A stretch of 6,319 bases of DNA from Candidatus Hebobacteria bacterium (GTDB lineage Bacteria > Armatimonadota > Hebobacteria > Hebobacterales > Hebobacteraceae): the NCBI GenBank assembly GCA_029821235.1, contig JALGTT010000084.1:1-6319 (forward strand), given 5' to 3'. Position 1 is the first letter of the stretch. Every line of letters starts with the position of its first letter. Below, one piece after another: positions 1 through 6,212 of this stretch. A program made the position numbers and the translations under genes. The notes beneath the pieces are model-generated. The model ran no database searches. It was given only the letters and a program-made list of their open reading frames with translations, and had not been told where the DNA came from.

Positions 1-50
1 GCCCTTGTATGTTGGTGAGGGTTGATGTTGAAGAAAGGAGAGAGGAGACG

Positions 51-192
51 TCGGGCCTGGGAAGGGGAGAAGCTGGTCCCGCCCTGAGCCTTCGAGGCTG
101 GATTGTAGATCAGCAACCCTTCCCTGGGCTCCCGAAAGTCGAACAGTATCTGAGGCCTCCAGTGCGGAGAAGCCTGCATGTACAAGGTTGAC
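51..192 (+). ncRNA. Candidate IS110 bridge RNA (two composite hairpins)
   Basis: Intact IS110-group elements encode a bridge RNA in the non-coding end upstream of the transposase. One internal loop of it pairs with target DNA and another with donor DNA. Here hand folding gives two consecutive composite hairpins. The first has nested stems 51-55/131-135, 59-66/117-124 (8 perfect pairs), 72-78/108-114 (one G-U) and 87-91/95-99 closed by a TCG loop. An internal loop, 79-86 against 100-107, lies between the inner two stems and is placed like a target-binding loop. The second has outer pairing 138-142/188-192, 146-148/181-183, and 153-160 with 166-175 (two-base bulge 170-171) around loop 161-165, placed like a donor-binding loop. 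Position, order and size agree with the family. The exact ends, the expression and the identity of the guide bases are inferred. Some pairing could be chance in GC-rich DNA, although an 8-bp stem nested with three others is unlikely to be. Confidence 0.55.
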
Positions 193-232
193 CGACCTGA
201 GCCCGGACCAACGTCTCCAGGATTATGATAGC

Positions 233-242
233 GAGGGAAGAG
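233..242 (+). promoter_or_regulatory. Ribosome binding site choosing the transposase start
   Basis: A GAGGG core at 233-237 lies five bases before the ATG at 243. The upstream in-frame ATG at 225 has no purine-rich site at a suitable distance. The protein from 243 begins MKGNVLGIDVSK, the usual IS110 N-terminus, so 243 is the preferred start. Confidence 0.6.
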
Positions 243-515
243 ATGAAAGGCAACGTGTTGGGCATCGATGTGAGCAAGCGGAAGTTCGATGTGGCGCTGC
301 AGCGGGAGGACGGCAATAGCCGCTTGCGCAGAGCGCTGTGGTGGCCCGCCATCGTGGCGATGCGACATAACCCGTTGCTGGCCGGCTTCGCTCAACGCCT
401 CCGGGAGGCCGGCAAACCCACCAAGGTGATCATCGCCGCCGTGATGCGCAAGCTGCTCCACCTCGCCTTCGGCGTCCTCAAGCATCACCGCCCCTTTGAT
501 CCCAATTATGCCTGA
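243..515 (+). pseudogene. IS110-family transposase, in-frame internal deletion
   Basis: IS110 transposases are about 300-350-residue recombinases with an N-terminal DEDD (RuvC-like) domain and a C-terminal domain carrying a catalytic serine. This frame is 90 codons. Residues 1-23 are a clear N-terminus (GIDVSKRKFDVAL, with the first catalytic Asp at residue 9). From about residue 26 the sequence is the far C-terminus (RLRRALWWPAIVAMRHNP, then VMRKLLH, and the closing FDPNYA). Everything between is missing: the other three acidic residues, the coiled-coil linker and the region with the catalytic serine. The two parts are joined in frame at about residues 24-26 (312-320). The product should be catalytically dead, but it is an open frame with a good ribosome binding site and could be translated. 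Its last 38 bases overlap, tail to tail, the end of the minus-strand membrane-protein gene. Confidence 0.92.
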
Positions 516-2454
516 CCGCGGAGCCGAGGAGGGTGGCCACCATCTGCCCCACGAAGAGGCCGAAGAAGGCCGGGCGGAGGCGTTGGTAGAGGCGGAGGCC
601 GCCGAAGCGGTAGATGACGTTCACGATTGCCCAGCCCAGCAGCGCGTTCGCCCAGATGAGGGCGTTGATGCCCCATCCGCCCTGGAGCAGGAAGCCCACC
701 GGGCTGAGCCGCCACCAGGACACGTACATCTGGAGCAGGGCCAGCGCGCTGACGACGAGGCCGCCGGACACCATGGCGGCGATGCCCAGCAGGTCGGGGC
801 CGCGCGGGCTCTGGAGTTTGTCCACCATGTCCCCCCATTCCCAGCGCGGCACCCCGTCATAGGTCCAGGTGTCGGGCAGGGAGGTGATCCCTGTGTGGTA
901 GTGGGCCCACAGCCGGCCGATGGGGCCGAGCACCAGCATCAGCAGCACGGCCGCGGCGAGGGTGAGCACCACGCTGGTGCCGCGCATCCGGCTGGCGTGG
1001 AAGATCTTCATGTCGTTGGCGGCGTAGTGCATGAAGGAGACCTTGAACTCGGTCATGAACACCGCGTCCATCTGGTTGAAGAGCACGAAGGTCTGCGGCC
1101 GGGCGCCCGCGGTGCCCAGGCCGTCGTCCACCAGGTAGCGGATCTGGGGGCCGCACTCGACGTGGTTGGTGCCCGCGGCGGCGATCACCCGGGTGAGGGA
1201 GATGGCGGTCATGTAGAACATGAACAGCAGGATGAGCAGCCGGCTCACCTGCGCTCCGGCCGCGTTGGCGATCAGGCAGAGCACCAACGTGCTGGCGAGC
1301 AGGCCGAGGAGGGCGTAGCGGGGCTGGATCAACTCCAGGGGGTCGTGCTGCCTCCATGAGGGGTCCCACCAGGAGCGGAAGGCGCGGACGATGGAGCGGC
1401 GGGACTGGTAGAGCACGAACACGCCGAATCCCACCAGCGCGCCGCCCGTCTGATAGCTGAAGAAGGCCCCGGGGTTGAAGGCATAGCGCGCGCCCGCCTG
1501 CCCGGTGAACCCGAGAGCGGCCAGCCCCACCATTTCCGTGTAGTACCACACGTGGAAGAACCAGAGGCTCAGGCTCACCTCCACCGGCAGCAGACACATG
1601 ATGCCGATGCTCCCCCAGTTGAGGTTGAAGGCCACCCGGTTGAGCACCCCGAAGGGCATCACATTGCGCTCGAACTGGCGGCCGATGGGCCACTGCATGT
1701 TATGGTAGGGGACGGCGGGGAAGTAGGCGTGCAGCAGTCCCAGCAGACCCCACAGGAACGCGATGCTGAACCCTATCCAGAAGATCCTCTGCCGGAGGAT
1801 GCCGCTGCCCAGGGTTCCGCGGCTGCCGGCTACCTCCAGGGGAATCTGGGCGAGGGGGAAACTGAGCCGCTGTCCCTCGATCCAGTCTCGGCGGACCAGG
1901 CACATGAGGCAGAAGGAGCCGACGTAGATGGCGAAGGCGATGGCGCCCCAGGCGGTCAGCGGCTGCCGCCACGCGCCCCACGGAATCCGCTGGCCCTCCG
2001 GCAGCCCCTCCCACAGCCAGCGCACCGCGAGGGGGTCGTTGAGTTGGAGCCAGGTGGGGATGTGGGGCTGGATGAGGACGTCCCAGCGGTTCTCCGGGGT
2101 GGCCAGGTACTGGCTGGCGGTCACCATCACGCTCACGAAACTGGCATAGCCCACGGTGGCGATGGCCGCGGTGACCGCCACCATGGCGTAGATGGTGAGC
2201 ACCTCCTGGCGGCTCAGCCCGCGCCTCCGGCGGCGGATAATCAGGCCGTTGAGCAGGAGCACGGTGAGCAGGGCGAGCATGGAGGCGCCCGTAACGGGGC
2301 CGAGGCCGAGGTCGGCGCCCCGCTTCACATCCTGGAGATAGGGAATGAGAAAGGCGAACCCGGCGACGAAGACGAGGCCGATCACCGCCGCCCGCAGGGT
2401 GGCGCCCGCAGGTGGCTCGTCGGTGCCTTTCGGTTGTCTCTCGCGCAGGTTCAT
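478..2454 (-). CDS. DUF6785/DUF6784-type multi-pass membrane protein, C-terminus replaced
   Basis: A 658-residue inner-membrane protein of unknown function. I recognise the family from an N-terminal block with ATPENRW (118-124), a proline-rich W/P loop (129-170), then RRDW.EGQRLSFPLAQIPLE (188-207), and from a C-terminal block WWRLSPVGF (580-588) to GGLRLYQRLRP (618-628). About 13 hydrophobic segments can be seen, near 21-40, 52-73, 85-107, 166-187, 222-243, 282-303, 331-349, 378-397, 403-421, 493-511, 556-578, 597-615 and 626-645. An arginine run (74-78) follows the second. The family is sometimes compared with oligopeptide-transporter-like proteins, but no substrate is known to me. The start at 2454 has GAGGA (2461-2465) six bases upstream. 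The gene lies 26 bp behind the phosphatase gene on the same strand, so the two are probably cotranscribed. Residues 648-658 are encoded by antisense IS110 sequence and end at a stop inside the element. The native tail has been cut off, and function may or may not survive. Confidence 0.88.
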   Translation of the reverse strand: MNLRERQPKGTDEPPAGATLRAAVIGLVFVAGFAFLIPYLQDVKRGADLGLGPVTGASMLALLTVLLLNGLIIRRRRRGLSRQEVLTIYAMVAVTAAIATVGYASFVSVMVTASQYLATPENRWDVLIQPHIPTWLQLNDPLAVRWLWEGLPEGQRIPWGAWRQPLTAWGAIAFAIYVGSFCLMCLVRRDWIEGQRLSFPLAQIPLEVAGSRGTLGSGILRQRIFWIGFSIAFLWGLLGLLHAYFPAVPYHNMQWPIGRQFERNVMPFGVLNRVAFNLNWGSIGIMCLLPVEVSLSLWFFHVWYYTEMVGLAALGFTGQAGARYAFNPGAFFSYQTGGALVGFGVFVLYQSRRSIVRAFRSWWDPSWRQHDPLELIQPRYALLGLLASTLVLCLIANAAGAQVSRLLILLFMFYMTAISLTRVIAAAGTNHVECGPQIRYLVDDGLGTAGARPQTFVLFNQMDAVFMTEFKVSFMHYAANDMKIFHASRMRGTSVVLTLAAAVLLMLVLGPIGRLWAHYHTGITSLPDTWTYDGVPRWEWGDMVDKLQSPRGPDLLGIAAMVSGGLVVSALALLQMYVSWWRLSPVGFLLQGGWGINALIWANALLGWAIVNVIYRFGGLRLYQRLRPAFFGLFVGQMVATLLGSAVRHNWDQRGGDA

Positions 2455-2480
2455 CGGCGGTCCTCAAGATGGTCGGCGGT

Positions 2481-3857
2481 TCAATCGGGGTGCGCGAAAC
2501 CGTCAGGCGGCTCGTCCGCGGCGGCGGAGCCCACGTCCTCGGCGGTGACGCGGACCACCAGCAGAGTCATGTCATCCCGCCGCTGCCCGGGTTTTCCGTA
2601 GTCGTTGGCGGCTGCGAAGACCCGCTCGGCGATCTCGTCGGCGGAGGAAAGAGAGGCGTGCTGAAGCAGGTGGCGGACCAGCCCCTCGCGCCCCAGGAAC
2701 TCCCTCTGCGCATTGGTCACCTCGATCAGCCCGTCGGTGAAGAGGACGAGCAGGTCTCCGGAGTGAACGGCGCGGGTCTTCTGTTCGTAGGCCGCGTCCG
2801 GCACCACGCCGAACACTATCCCCGTGCAGGTGAGAGAAACGGGCTCGCCCCCGGAGCCTGGGAGCAGGAGCGGCGGCTCGTGGCCGGCGACGGCATAGGT
2901 GAGCCGGCCCCGGTCGAGGTCGATGATGAAGTAGCACATGCTGATGAAGCCCTCGCGGTCCTGGCGTTCCTCGAACTCGGCGGTCACCCACCGGTTCATC
3001 TCGGCCAGCACCTTCGCGGGGGAGGGCTCCCGGCGGGCCGCGGCGCGGAACTCGGCCTTGAAGACGGGAAGATAGGGGATGGCCATCTCCAATTTCGCGC
3101 AGATGTCGCCCACGCACACACCCAGCCTGCGGCCGCCCAGCCGGATCACGTCGTAGTAGTCCCCCGCGGCCGCCGCCTGGGCGGCGGGGCGGAACCGGAA
3201 GGCGATGTCGAAGCCGGGGAGGGTGGCGAGGCGGCGGGGCCGCACCAGGTCGTCCACCCGCTGGGCGATGCGAATCCGCTGGAGGTTCTGCTGGATAGTC
3301 GCCCGGCTGACCGCCAACTCCTCGCTTTCGTGCTGGAGCAGGTTGGCCATGATGCTGACCAGCCCGGCGGTGCCGAGAAGGAAGATGACCTGCAGGACCA
3401 ACTGCCCCCGCGGGGGCACCACGTCGAAGGCCAGCCCTGAGAGGAGAATGGTTCCCACATACATCCCGGAGGCGGCGACCGCGGAGAGCAAGGCCCCCCA
3501 GATTCCGAACCACATGGCGGCCACGATCACCACCGCGTAGTAGAGGCCAAAAAAGACCTGAGATGCCCTCCCGCAGAGGTATATCCAGAGGGTGATCAGC
3601 ACCAGGTCGCCGAAGATAATCAACCAGCGGGGAAAAGGCCGGCGCGAGAGGTGGAGCAGGAAGAGCAGGAGATTGTAGGCGGCCGCGGCGATCACCGCCG
3701 GCACCAGTACTCTGCCCACGTTGGCGCGCGCGGCGGTGAACTCGTCTGAGAAAAGGACGACGAGAATGAAGACGGTGCGGAACACCGCGATCACGATTTC
3801 CGTGTCGCGGCCGCGCAGCTCGGTGTTGGGGACCACCGGCGGGGTAGGCGTGGTCAT
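2481..3857 (-). CDS. Membrane-anchored SpoIIE-type PP2C serine/threonine phosphatase
   Basis: A 458-residue protein. The N-terminal ~172 residues hold about six hydrophobic segments (22-37, 49-70, 79-95, 103-118, 121-140, 153-172) and resemble the membrane sensor modules of some histidine kinases. A charged helical linker (174-205) follows. The catalytic domain (about 206-437) has the metal-binding aspartates of SpoIIE/RsbU-like PPM phosphatases: GDYYD (232-236), VGD (249-251), FTDG (373-376) and RRDDMT (426-431). It also has the AGHEPPLLL block (324-332). Such enzymes are Mn/Mg-dependent and usually remove phosphate from anti-sigma-factor antagonists in partner-switching stress pathways. The partner here is not in the window. 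The segment after VGD reads ICAKLEMA instead of the usual SGKG.(P/A)A, so the conserved glycines are lost, although all metal ligands remain. The start at 3857 has a GAGGGA-like site very close upstream. The last ~20 residues are an acidic tail outside the fold. It is the first gene of a probable two-gene operon. Confidence 0.94.
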   Translation of the reverse strand: MTTPTPPVVPNTELRGRDTEIVIAVFRTVFILVVLFSDEFTAARANVGRVLVPAVIAAAAYNLLLFLLHLSRRPFPRWLIIFGDLVLITLWIYLCGRASQVFFGLYYAVVIVAAMWFGIWGALLSAVAASGMYVGTILLSGLAFDVVPPRGQLVLQVIFLLGTAGLVSIMANLLQHESEELAVSRATIQQNLQRIRIAQRVDDLVRPRRLATLPGFDIAFRFRPAAQAAAAGDYYDVIRLGGRRLGVCVGDICAKLEMAIPYLPVFKAEFRAAARREPSPAKVLAEMNRWVTAEFEERQDREGFISMCYFIIDLDRGRLTYAVAGHEPPLLLPGSGGEPVSLTCTGIVFGVVPDAAYEQKTRAVHSGDLLVLFTDGLIEVTNAQREFLGREGLVRHLLQHASLSSADEIAERVFAAANDYGKPGQRRDDMTLLVVRVTAEDVGSAAADEPPDGFAHPD

Positions 3858-3943
3858 TCTCCCTCGCTATCTCGCTCCGGCTGGGCACTTCGGCAGGTGG
3901 GTGGCGAATCCTCTGTCGGCGGCCGGCATGTGATGGTGGACTG
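3858..3943. promoter_or_regulatory. Divergent intergenic region (phosphatase operon / copA)
   Basis: These 86 bp separate the start codons of two divergent genes and so must hold promoters for both, unless transcription enters from further away. It is GC-rich. I see no convincing -10/-35 pair and no clear dyad typical of a CueR or CsoR site. The sequence GGTGGA (3935-3940) three bases before the copA start is a weak, close ribosome binding site. On the other strand GAGGGA (about 3860-3865) serves the phosphatase gene. Confidence 0.45.
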
Positions 3944-6160
3944 ATGGCTCTGGTGCGAACACGACTGAACATCACCGGCATGCATTGCGCGGCCTGCGCC
4001 GCCTCCATCGCGCGGGCGCTGGAGGCGACCCCCGGGGTGTCGGAGGCGACTGTCAATTTCGCCACCTCGACGGCCGCGGTTTCCTACAATCCCGAGGCGC
4101 TGGGGGAGGACGACCTGGTCGCGGTGGTGGAGAGGGCGGGCTACGGAGTGGTCCGCTCCGGCGAGGAGGAGGAGGCCGGGGCGGCTCACGCGCGGGAGTT
4201 GCGCGCCCTCCGGCGTCGGTTCTCGCTGTCTCTGGCGCTCACCATCCTCATCGTCGTCTTCACCCACGTGGCGGTTCTCCCCGAGGCGGCGGCGCCGTGG
4301 CTCCTGTTGGGGTTGGCGGTTCCGGTGCAGTTCTGGGCGGGCTGGCCGTTCTACCAGGGCCTGTGGGCCGCTCTCCGCCGACGGTCGGCCGACATGAACA
4401 CCCTCGTCGCGGTGGGCGTCTCCGCCGCATTCGGGTACAGCCTGGCTCTCACCCTCCTCCCCTCTCTCGGGGGTGCGGGCGGAGGCCGCCTCTACTACGA
4501 CACCTCGGCGATGATCATCACCCTGATCCTGTTGGGCCGCATGTTGGAGGCGAAGGCCAGGGGCAAAGCCTCGGAGGCGATTCGCCGCCTCGCCGGGCTT
4601 CAGGTGGACACCGCGCGGGTGCTGGGAGATGGAGAGGAGGTTGACCTCCCGGCCGACCAGGTGGTGGTGGGCGATACGGTGGTGGTGAGGCCGGGCGAGC
4701 GGATTCCCGTGGACGGCGTGCTCACCGCCGGAAGTTCGTCGGTGGACGAGAGCATGGTCACCGGGGAGAGCGTGCCGGCCGAGAAGCAGCCCGGGGACAC
4801 CGCCATCGGCGGCACGGTGAACCTGACCGGCGCGTTCCAGATGCAGGCCACCCAGGTGGGGGCCGACACCGTGCTGGCCCAGATCATCCGGTTGGTGCAG
4901 GAGGCGCAGTCGGGGAAGCCTAGGTTGCAGAGATTGGCGGATCGGGTGGCCGGGGTGTTCGTCCCTTCGGTGATGGCGGTCTCGGGGGCGACGCTGGTGG
5001 TGTGGCTGGTCATCGGGGCGGAGGCCGCCCACGCGATCACGGCCGCGGTGTCGGTGCTCATCATCGCCTGCCCCTGCGCGCTCGGGCTGGCGACCCCCAT
5101 CTCGGTGGTGGTGGGATCCGGCCGCGCGGCGGAGATGGGGGTGCTGGTGCGCTCCGCGGAGGCGTTGGAGGCGGCCGCCCGAGTGGATGTGGTGGTGTTC
5201 GACAAGACGGGGACCCTCACCACAGGCCAAGTGGAGGTGGTGAGCATCGAGACCGCCGAGGATTGGGACGAACGGCAAGCCCTGTCCCTGGCGGCCGCGG
5301 TGGAGCGCCAATCCGAGCACCCGCTGGGCGAGGCGGTGGTGAAACGAGCCGTTGAGGCGGGGCTGACGCTGCCGGAGGTGAGCGATTTCGAGGCACTCCC
5401 CGGGCTGGGGGTGCGCGGGCGGGTGGAGGGCCGCGAGGTGGCCATAGGAAGCGCCCATCTATTGGAGGCCCGCGACATCGCCCTCGCACCCATCTCCGAG
5501 TCTGCCTCTGCTCTGGCCGATCGGGGCAATACGGTGCTGCTGGTGGGAGTTGACGGCCGGGCGGTGGCCGCGATCGCGGTGGCGGACACGGCGAAGCCGG
5601 AGGCCGCGGAGATGGTGGAGGAATTGGAGGCGCGGGACTTGAGGCCCGTGATGCTCACGGGGGACCATCTCCGCACCGCGCGGGCCATCGGCCACGCGGT
5701 GGGAATAGAGGACGTGCGAGCCGAACTGATGCCCCAGGACAAGGCGGAGGTGGTGAAGGCGCTCCAGGAGGCCGGACACCGAGTAGCGATGGTGGGCGAT
5801 GGGATCAACGATGCTCCGGTGCTGGCCCAGGCGGACGTGGGAATCGCCATCGGCGGCGGCACTCGAATCGCCATGGAGGCGGCCGACATCACTCTGGTGA
5901 GGGACGATCTCCGCCTGGTCCCGCAGACCATCCTGTTGAGCCGGGCGGTCGTCCGCAATATCCGCCAGAACCTGTTCTTTGCCTTCGCATACAATACGCT
6001 CGGCATCCCCATCGCCGCCGGCGTGCTCTATCCCCTCACCCACACCATGCTCCATCCGGCAATGGCGGCCGCGGCGATGGCGCTCTCGTCGGTCTCCGTG
6101 GTGACGAACGCGCTGAGGTTGCGCGGGTATCGGCCGGAAGGTCGAAGAAGCGATTTGTAG
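3944..6160 (+). CDS. copA: Copper-exporting P1B-type ATPase
   Basis: A complete 738-residue heavy-metal pump that uses ATP to export Cu(I) across the cytoplasmic membrane. An N-terminal metal-binding domain (4-70) carries GMHCAAC (12-18). Membrane helices lie about 93-112, 117-137, 151-172 and 186-202. The actuator domain has MVTGES (271-276). The helix with the transport CPC motif is at 376-378 (ACPCALGLATP). The phosphorylation site is DKTGTLT (420-426, Asp420), the nucleotide-domain HP motif is SEHPLGEAV (457-465), and the hinge is GDGINDAP (618-625). In the last two helices, YN (683-684) with GIPIAAGVLYP and MALSSVSVVTNALRLR (712-727) match the Cu(I) class (P1B-1) rather than zinc/cadmium pumps. 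Length and order are normal for a one-HMA-domain CopA. One oddity is GGGTRIAMEAAD (637-648), where most relatives have GTD: Arg641 replaces the usual Asp. No chaperone or regulator gene is adjacent within the window, so regulation cannot be read from context. Confidence 0.96.
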   Translation: MALVRTRLNITGMHCAACAASIARALEATPGVSEATVNFATSTAAVSYNPEALGEDDLVAVVERAGYGVVRSGEEEEAGAAHARELRALRRRFSLSLALTILIVVFTHVAVLPEAAAPWLLLGLAVPVQFWAGWPFYQGLWAALRRRSADMNTLVAVGVSAAFGYSLALTLLPSLGGAGGGRLYYDTSAMIITLILLGRMLEAKARGKASEAIRRLAGLQVDTARVLGDGEEVDLPADQVVVGDTVVVRPGERIPVDGVLTAGSSSVDESMVTGESVPAEKQPGDTAIGGTVNLTGAFQMQATQVGADTVLAQIIRLVQEAQSGKPRLQRLADRVAGVFVPSVMAVSGATLVVWLVIGAEAAHAITAAVSVLIIACPCALGLATPISVVVGSGRAAEMGVLVRSAEALEAAARVDVVVFDKTGTLTTGQVEVVSIETAEDWDERQALSLAAAVERQSEHPLGEAVVKRAVEAGLTLPEVSDFEALPGLGVRGRVEGREVAIGSAHLLEARDIALAPISESASALADRGNTVLLVGVDGRAVAAIAVADTAKPEAAEMVEELEARDLRPVMLTGDHLRTARAIGHAVGIEDVRAELMPQDKAEVVKALQEAGHRVAMVGDGINDAPVLAQADVGIAIGGGTRIAMEAADITLVRDDLRLVPQTILLSRAVVRNIRQNLFFAFAYNTLGIPIAAGVLYPLTHTMLHPAMAAAAMALSSVSVVTNALRLRGYRPEGRRSDL

Positions 6161-6212
6161 GCATACACGGAGAGGCAGGCCGGCGGGCGTAGGCCCCTAA
6201 GAATCTCTAATG
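6161..6212. other. Spacer between copA and the right-hand mobile element
   Basis: A short non-coding stretch. The only structure is GGGC-GTAG-GCCC (6185-6196), a 4-bp stem with a 4-base loop followed by CCTAAGAATCT rather than a T-run. It is therefore not a convincing terminator for copA. Confidence 0.4.

Larger units (their letters stand above)
1..515 (+). mobile_element. IS110-family insertion sequence, internally deleted derivative
   Basis: The segment has the layout of an IS110-group element: a long structured 5' non-coding part (about 1-242), then a transposase frame whose stop (513-515) lies close to the right end. The frame keeps only the N-terminal and C-terminal ends of the transposase, so the element cannot move itself. 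I could not define either terminus. IS110 elements lack clear terminal inverted repeats and usually make no target duplication, so the outer left boundary may lie at, before or slightly inside position 1, and the right boundary is somewhere about 513-545. The right end interrupts the 3' end of the membrane-protein gene on the minus strand. Base composition before 350 is less GC-extreme than in the neighbouring genes, which fits a foreign origin. Confidence 0.85.

Noticed and set aside
9..191. Plus-strand 60-codon frame in the IS110 leader
   Set aside because: No ribosome binding site or family resemblance. It covers the structured non-coding leader, which is better explained as RNA.
496..1359. 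Long plus-strand open frame (287 codons) antisense to the membrane-protein gene
   Set aside because: Its composition (His, Gly, Glu, Ala runs) has no domain pattern and mirrors the codon structure of the strongly supported minus-strand gene. It is a GC-rich shadow.
1552..2601. Long plus-strand open frame (349 codons) across the membrane-protein start
   Set aside because: Low-complexity Glu/His/Gly/Gln product without recognisable motifs. It runs through the gap between two real genes on the other strand, so it is a shadow.
3858..3943. Copper-responsive operator (CueR or CsoR type) upstream of copA
   Set aside because: I looked for a dyad with suitable spacing and found only short GC-rich palindromes such as GCCGGC, which are expected by chance here.
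2572..4065. Minus-strand open frame of 497 codons overlapping the phosphatase and the start of copA
   Set aside because: Arg/Pro/Gly-rich shadow product. The other minus-strand frame encodes all the phosphatase motifs.
3854..5458. Minus-strand open frame of 534 codons antisense to copA
   Set aside because: His/Arg/Gly-rich with no motifs, while the plus strand carries a complete copper ATPase over the same bases.
6178..6205. Possible rho-independent terminator after copA
   Set aside because: The only stem is 4 bp and no T-run follows.
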